From an uncultured Chitinophagaceae bacterium (GTDB lineage Bacteria; Bacteroidota; Bacteroidia; Chitinophagales; Chitinophagaceae), in contig CALCEA010000100.1 of assembly GCA_937900675.1 (NCBI GenBank), forward strand, positions 1 to 9,118: a DNA stretch of 9,118 bases, given 5' to 3'. How positions within the stretch are numbered: position 1 is the stretch's first letter; every line of letters starts with the position of its first letter. Made by a program: the position numbers and the translations under genes. The notes beneath the pieces were generated by a model. It was not told the DNA's origin. It saw only the letters and a list, made by a program, of their open reading frames with translations, and ran no database searches. This document shows positions 6,654 through 9,118 of the stretch, one piece after another.

Positions 6654-8291
6654 CTAGGCTAACATCCGAAGTGGCTCTTCTAATAAGCTCTTTAATGTTT
6701 GTAAGAAGGCAGCTCCTGTTGCACCATCTACTACTCTGTGATCGCAACTCAATGTAACATTCATTACATTACCTGGTACAATTTGTCCGTTCTTCACAAC
6801 AGGCTCTTGTGCAATTCCACCAACTGCTAAAATACAAGCATCTGGAGGATTGATAATTGCAGTAAACTGATCTATACCAAACATACCTAGATTAGAAATA
6901 GTAAATGTACTACCCTCCCAATCTGCAGGTTGTAATTTTTTATCTTTTGCTTTTTTAGCAAATTCTTTTACTGTACCACTAATTTGAGAAAGTGATAAAC
7001 CATCTGCAAATCTTAATACAGGAACTAATAATCCTTCATCTACCGCTACTGCAATTCCAATATTTACATGATGATTTTCACGAATAAAATCTCCCATCCA
7101 ACTGCTATTCACTTTTGGATGTTGCTTTAATGACAATGCTGTAGCTTTTACAATCATATCATTAAAACTAATCTTAGTAGTTGCATTTTCATTTAATAAA
7201 GTACGCGCTTTAATTGCAGCGTCCATATTAATCTTCATAGTTAAATAGAAATGCGGCGCAGTGAATAAGCTCTCACTTAAACGCTTAGCAATTACTTTAC
7301 GCATTTGTGATACCGGTGTATCCACAAAGCTTACAGTACCTGAAGGAACAAAGGCTGGAGTAGCACTTGCAGATGCATTTGAAGAAGCAGCAGGGGCAGC
7401 AGTTCCAGGTGTGTAATTTTCCAAATCAGCACGAGTGATTCTTCCATTCTCACCTGTTCCTTTCACATATTTTAAATCGATTCCTTTTTCTTGAGCAATT
7501 TTCTTAGCCAATGGAGAAGCAAAGATTCTTCCTTCATTCACCACTGCAGTACTTGCAGGGGCAGCAGTAGCTGATGCTGGAGCTGCAGCAGGAGCCGTTG
7601 AAGCATTTGTAGATGCAGCCGGAGCAGCATTTGCACCGCCCTTTACAGCAGTAACAATTCCATTGACATCTAAACCTTCTTTTCCAATGATGCATAATAA
7701 TTCATTCACTAAAATCTTCTCGCCCGCTTTAGCACCTTGGTATAATAAAATACCATCCTTATAAGATTCTAATTCCATGGTAGCTTTATCTGTTTCGATA
7801 TCTGCTAACACTTCACCTTTCTTTACGGTATCACCAACTTTTTTATGCCAACCTGCAATCACCCCTTCTGTCATGGTATCACTTAGTCTTGGCATTAATA
7901 CCACTTCTTCCATAGCTGAAACATCTATAGCATTAGCGGCAGGTGCAGCTGGAGCTGGTGCTGGCGTTGTTGCAGCAGCTGGCGCAGCTGGTGTAGCTGG
8001 AGCTGGGGCAGCCCCACCTGAATTTTGCGCAATCAATGCACTAATATCTTCACCTTGCTTACCAAAAATGGCTAGCAAATCATTTACCTGTAATTTACCT
8101 CCACGAGGTGTACCAATATGCAATAAAACACCATCCTGATAGCTTTCCAATTCCATGGTAGCTTTGTCTGTTTCTATCTCTGCTAGTAAATCTCCTTTCT
8201 TAACTGTATCACCCACATTCTTGTGCCAAGCTGCAATAACTCCTTCAGTCATGGTGTCACTTAAACGGGGCATTAATATAACTTCTGCCAT
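6654..8291 (-). CDS. pdhC: Pyruvate dehydrogenase complex E2, dihydrolipoyllysine acetyltransferase
   Basis: This 545-residue protein transfers the acetyl group from E1-bound hydroxyethyl-TPP through lipoyl-lysine to CoA, and forms the core of the cytosolic pyruvate dehydrogenase complex. Domain order: lipoyl domain 1 (about 2-80, lipoylated K43 in ETDKATMELES), Ala/Pro linker (92-127), lipoyl domain 2 (about 128-206, K169 in the same motif), linker (218-253), peripheral-subunit-binding domain (255-293), linker, catalytic domain (about 325-545) with active-site DHRVVDG at 517-523 (H518, D522). The SDTMTEGVIAxWHK pattern is that of mitochondrial-type PDH E2; 2-oxoglutarate or branched-chain E2 are less likely. 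Start: ATG at 8291-8289, where the lipoyl fold begins at once. No E1 gene is adjacent; a minus-strand icd lies 125 bases upstream. Confidence 0.93.
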   Translation of the reverse strand: MAEVILMPRLSDTMTEGVIAAWHKNVGDTVKKGDLLAEIETDKATMELESYQDGVLLHIGTPRGGKLQVNDLLAIFGKQGEDISALIAQNSGGAAPAPATPAAPAAATTPAPAPAAPAANAIDVSAMEEVVLMPRLSDTMTEGVIAGWHKKVGDTVKKGEVLADIETDKATMELESYKDGILLYQGAKAGEKILVNELLCIIGKEGLDVNGIVTAVKGGANAAPAASTNASTAPAAAPASATAAPASTAVVNEGRIFASPLAKKIAQEKGIDLKYVKGTGENGRITRADLENYTPGTAAPAASSNASASATPAFVPSGTVSFVDTPVSQMRKVIAKRLSESLFTAPHFYLTMKINMDAAIKARTLLNENATTKISFNDMIVKATALSLKQHPKVNSSWMGDFIRENHHVNIGIAVAVDEGLLVPVLRFADGLSLSQISGTVKEFAKKAKDKKLQPADWEGSTFTISNLGMFGIDQFTAIINPPDACILAVGGIAQEPVVKNGQIVPGNVMNVTLSCDHRVVDGATGAAFLQTLKSLLEEPLRMLA

Positions 8292-8332
8292 AGTAAAAAG
8301 CTAGTTTGTAATTGAGATGTGAAATTACGCTA

Positions 8333-8363
8333 AAAATGTATTTTTTCCCTCCCAAAAACTCAA
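8333..8363 (-). promoter_or_regulatory. Candidate promoter for the PDH E2 gene
   Basis: On the minus strand, TTG (8363-8361), a 20-base spacer and TACATTTT (8340-8333) match the Bacteroidota TTG / TAnnTTTG pattern except at the last base. This would give a leader of about 35 bases before the ATG at 8291, and would let E2 be transcribed apart from icd. Confidence 0.42.
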
Positions 8364-8378
8364 TTTTATCGCAAATTG
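8361..8378 (-). other. Weak hairpin after the icd stop, possible terminator
   Basis: CAATTT and AAATTG arms (6 base pairs, 6-base loop) are followed on the minus strand by AGTTTTT. The stem is short and AT-rich, so termination of icd here is only a possibility. It overlaps the candidate E2 promoter. Confidence 0.25.
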
Positions 8379-8416
8379 GGGGCAAAAAATAGTAGAATCT
8401 TGTAAAAAGACAGGAA

Positions 8417-9118
8417 CTATTGACCTTGAGCCAAACTGTAACCTTTTTTACCTCCCCACATGTTTAATACTTCCACAGAACTAATTTGCAGTTCCTTTGA
8501 CAAAGCGCTGTAAAGATCAATAATATTAGATTGTGAGATGGGGTTATTTGAAGTTGTCTCAAAGCGAAGACGAAACTGATCTACTAAATTGGTGTAGACA
8601 GATCCTGTAGGCCATACTTGTGTACCTCGATTAGAAATGATAATTAATTTTAAAAGATCCGTTTCGTGTTGTTGAGCAATTTGAGCAATAGCATTTGGTT
8701 GTGATTCGCTTTCAATAAAAAAGTCCACTCCAGCAATGGCATGTTCCTCTTTTTGCTTACCTAACAACATAGGATTTTGTGTGATATTGCTATTCGTTGG
8801 AACAAATTCAAAATCATTAATAATGGCTCTAGCATTATTCTTAGGCTCTTTACCAAAATTATCAATGATTGCTTGAGCAAATTCAGTAGTGTTTAAAGAT
8901 GGAGTTGATTTATCTCCAAAATCACCTGTATGAACACCCGATTCAAGTGTATAGAGTAAAGCATTTTCAATCATTGCGGCTTTGCTCATCATTCCTAGAT
9001 GTCTTAACATATTTAATCCACTCAACAATAAAGAAGTTGGATTAGCAATATTTTTTCCTGCAATATCTGGTGCAGTTCCATGCACTGCTTCAAAAATAGA
9101 AATATGATCTCCAATATT
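8417..9118 (-). CDS. icd: NADP-dependent isocitrate dehydrogenase, C-terminal half (partial, 5' end outside window)
   Basis: The visible 233 codons are open to the window edge; the stop is TAG (8419-8417). The enzyme oxidises isocitrate to 2-oxoglutarate in the TCA cycle. The fragment starts with 'NIGDHISIFEAVHGTAPDIAG', the cofactor-binding loop of the isocitrate/isopropylmalate dehydrogenase family (HGTAPDIAG at fragment residues 13-21), then NPTSLLLSGLNMLRHLG. After about residue 126 comes an extension with 'AGVDFFIES', SNRGTQVWP (162-170) and 'LVDQFRLRF', ending in 'YSLAQGQ'. I recognise this extension from the Thermus thermophilus type of isocitrate dehydrogenase and it argues against isopropylmalate dehydrogenase. 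The GTG at 9085 is an internal valine, not the start. The substrate-binding N-terminal half is outside the window. NADP rather than NAD use is from family knowledge. Confidence 0.88.
   Translation of the reverse strand, partial: NIGDHISIFEAVHGTAPDIAGKNIANPTSLLLSGLNMLRHLGMMSKAAMIENALLYTLESGVHTGDFGDKSTPSLNTTEFAQAIIDNFGKEPKNNARAIINDFEFVPTNSNITQNPMLLGKQKEEHAIAGVDFFIESESQPNAIAQIAQQHETDLLKLIIISNRGTQVWPTGSVYTNLVDQFRLRFETTSNNPISQSNIIDLYSALSKELQISSVEVLNMWGGKKGYSLAQGQ

Noticed and set aside
7777..8139. 120-codon plus-strand open frame inside pdhC
   Set aside because: It is the antisense shadow of the Ala/Pro-rich linker and lipoyl domains and shows no family resemblance.

Overview
The window looks like a chromosomal segment from a Bacteroidota bacterium, probably of the Chitinophagaceae or a nearby family. 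This rests on AT-rich DNA, poor Shine-Dalgarno sites, promoter-like TTG/TAnnTTTG boxes, a Bacteroidota-style dihydroorotase C-terminus, a lysine/alanine-rich histone H1-like protein and a large secreted HEXXH metalloprotease of a type common in this phylum. The family-level placement is inference from protein character, not from a search. I see no mobile element, CRISPR array, tRNA or rRNA, and no stretch longer than 300 bases lacks a gene.

Layout. On the plus strand, positions 1-3175 hold three co-directional genes: the 3' end of a dihydroorotase gene (pyrC), a short MutS-type ATPase, and a YifB/ComM-type AAA+ ATPase. No terminator separates them, so they may be co-transcribed. A small CoA-binding-fold protein gene (3172-3537, minus) converges on comM, and the two stop codons overlap by 4 bases. 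A 105-base divergent intergenic region (3538-3642) holds candidate promoters for both directions and a perfect 5-3-5 inverted repeat. On the plus strand follow a histone H1-like Lys/Ala repeat protein (3643-4083), a strong rho-independent terminator (4103-4142), and very closely a secreted zinc metalloprotease (4157-6556). Two tandem hairpins close this block. The first is symmetric enough to terminate both strands.

On the minus strand are the E2 subunit of pyruvate dehydrogenase (6654-8291), with two lipoyl domains, and upstream of it the C-terminal half of a Thermus-type NADP isocitrate dehydrogenase (8417-9118, cut by the window edge). The E2 gene has its own promoter candidate and the E1 genes are not next to it.

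How the genes relate. pyrC (pyrimidine synthesis), PDH E2 (pyruvate to acetyl-CoA) and icd (TCA cycle) are core metabolism. The MutS-like ATPase and ComM are both DNA-recombination-type ATPases and sit as neighbours. The Lys/Ala protein is a likely chromatin or nucleoid protein. Most of the window is ordinary housekeeping DNA, and I found no convincing undescribed multi-gene system. The points most worth a second look are the short MutS-comM neighbourhood, the silent-site divergence inside the histone-like repeats, and the terminator placed only 14 bases before the metalloprotease start.
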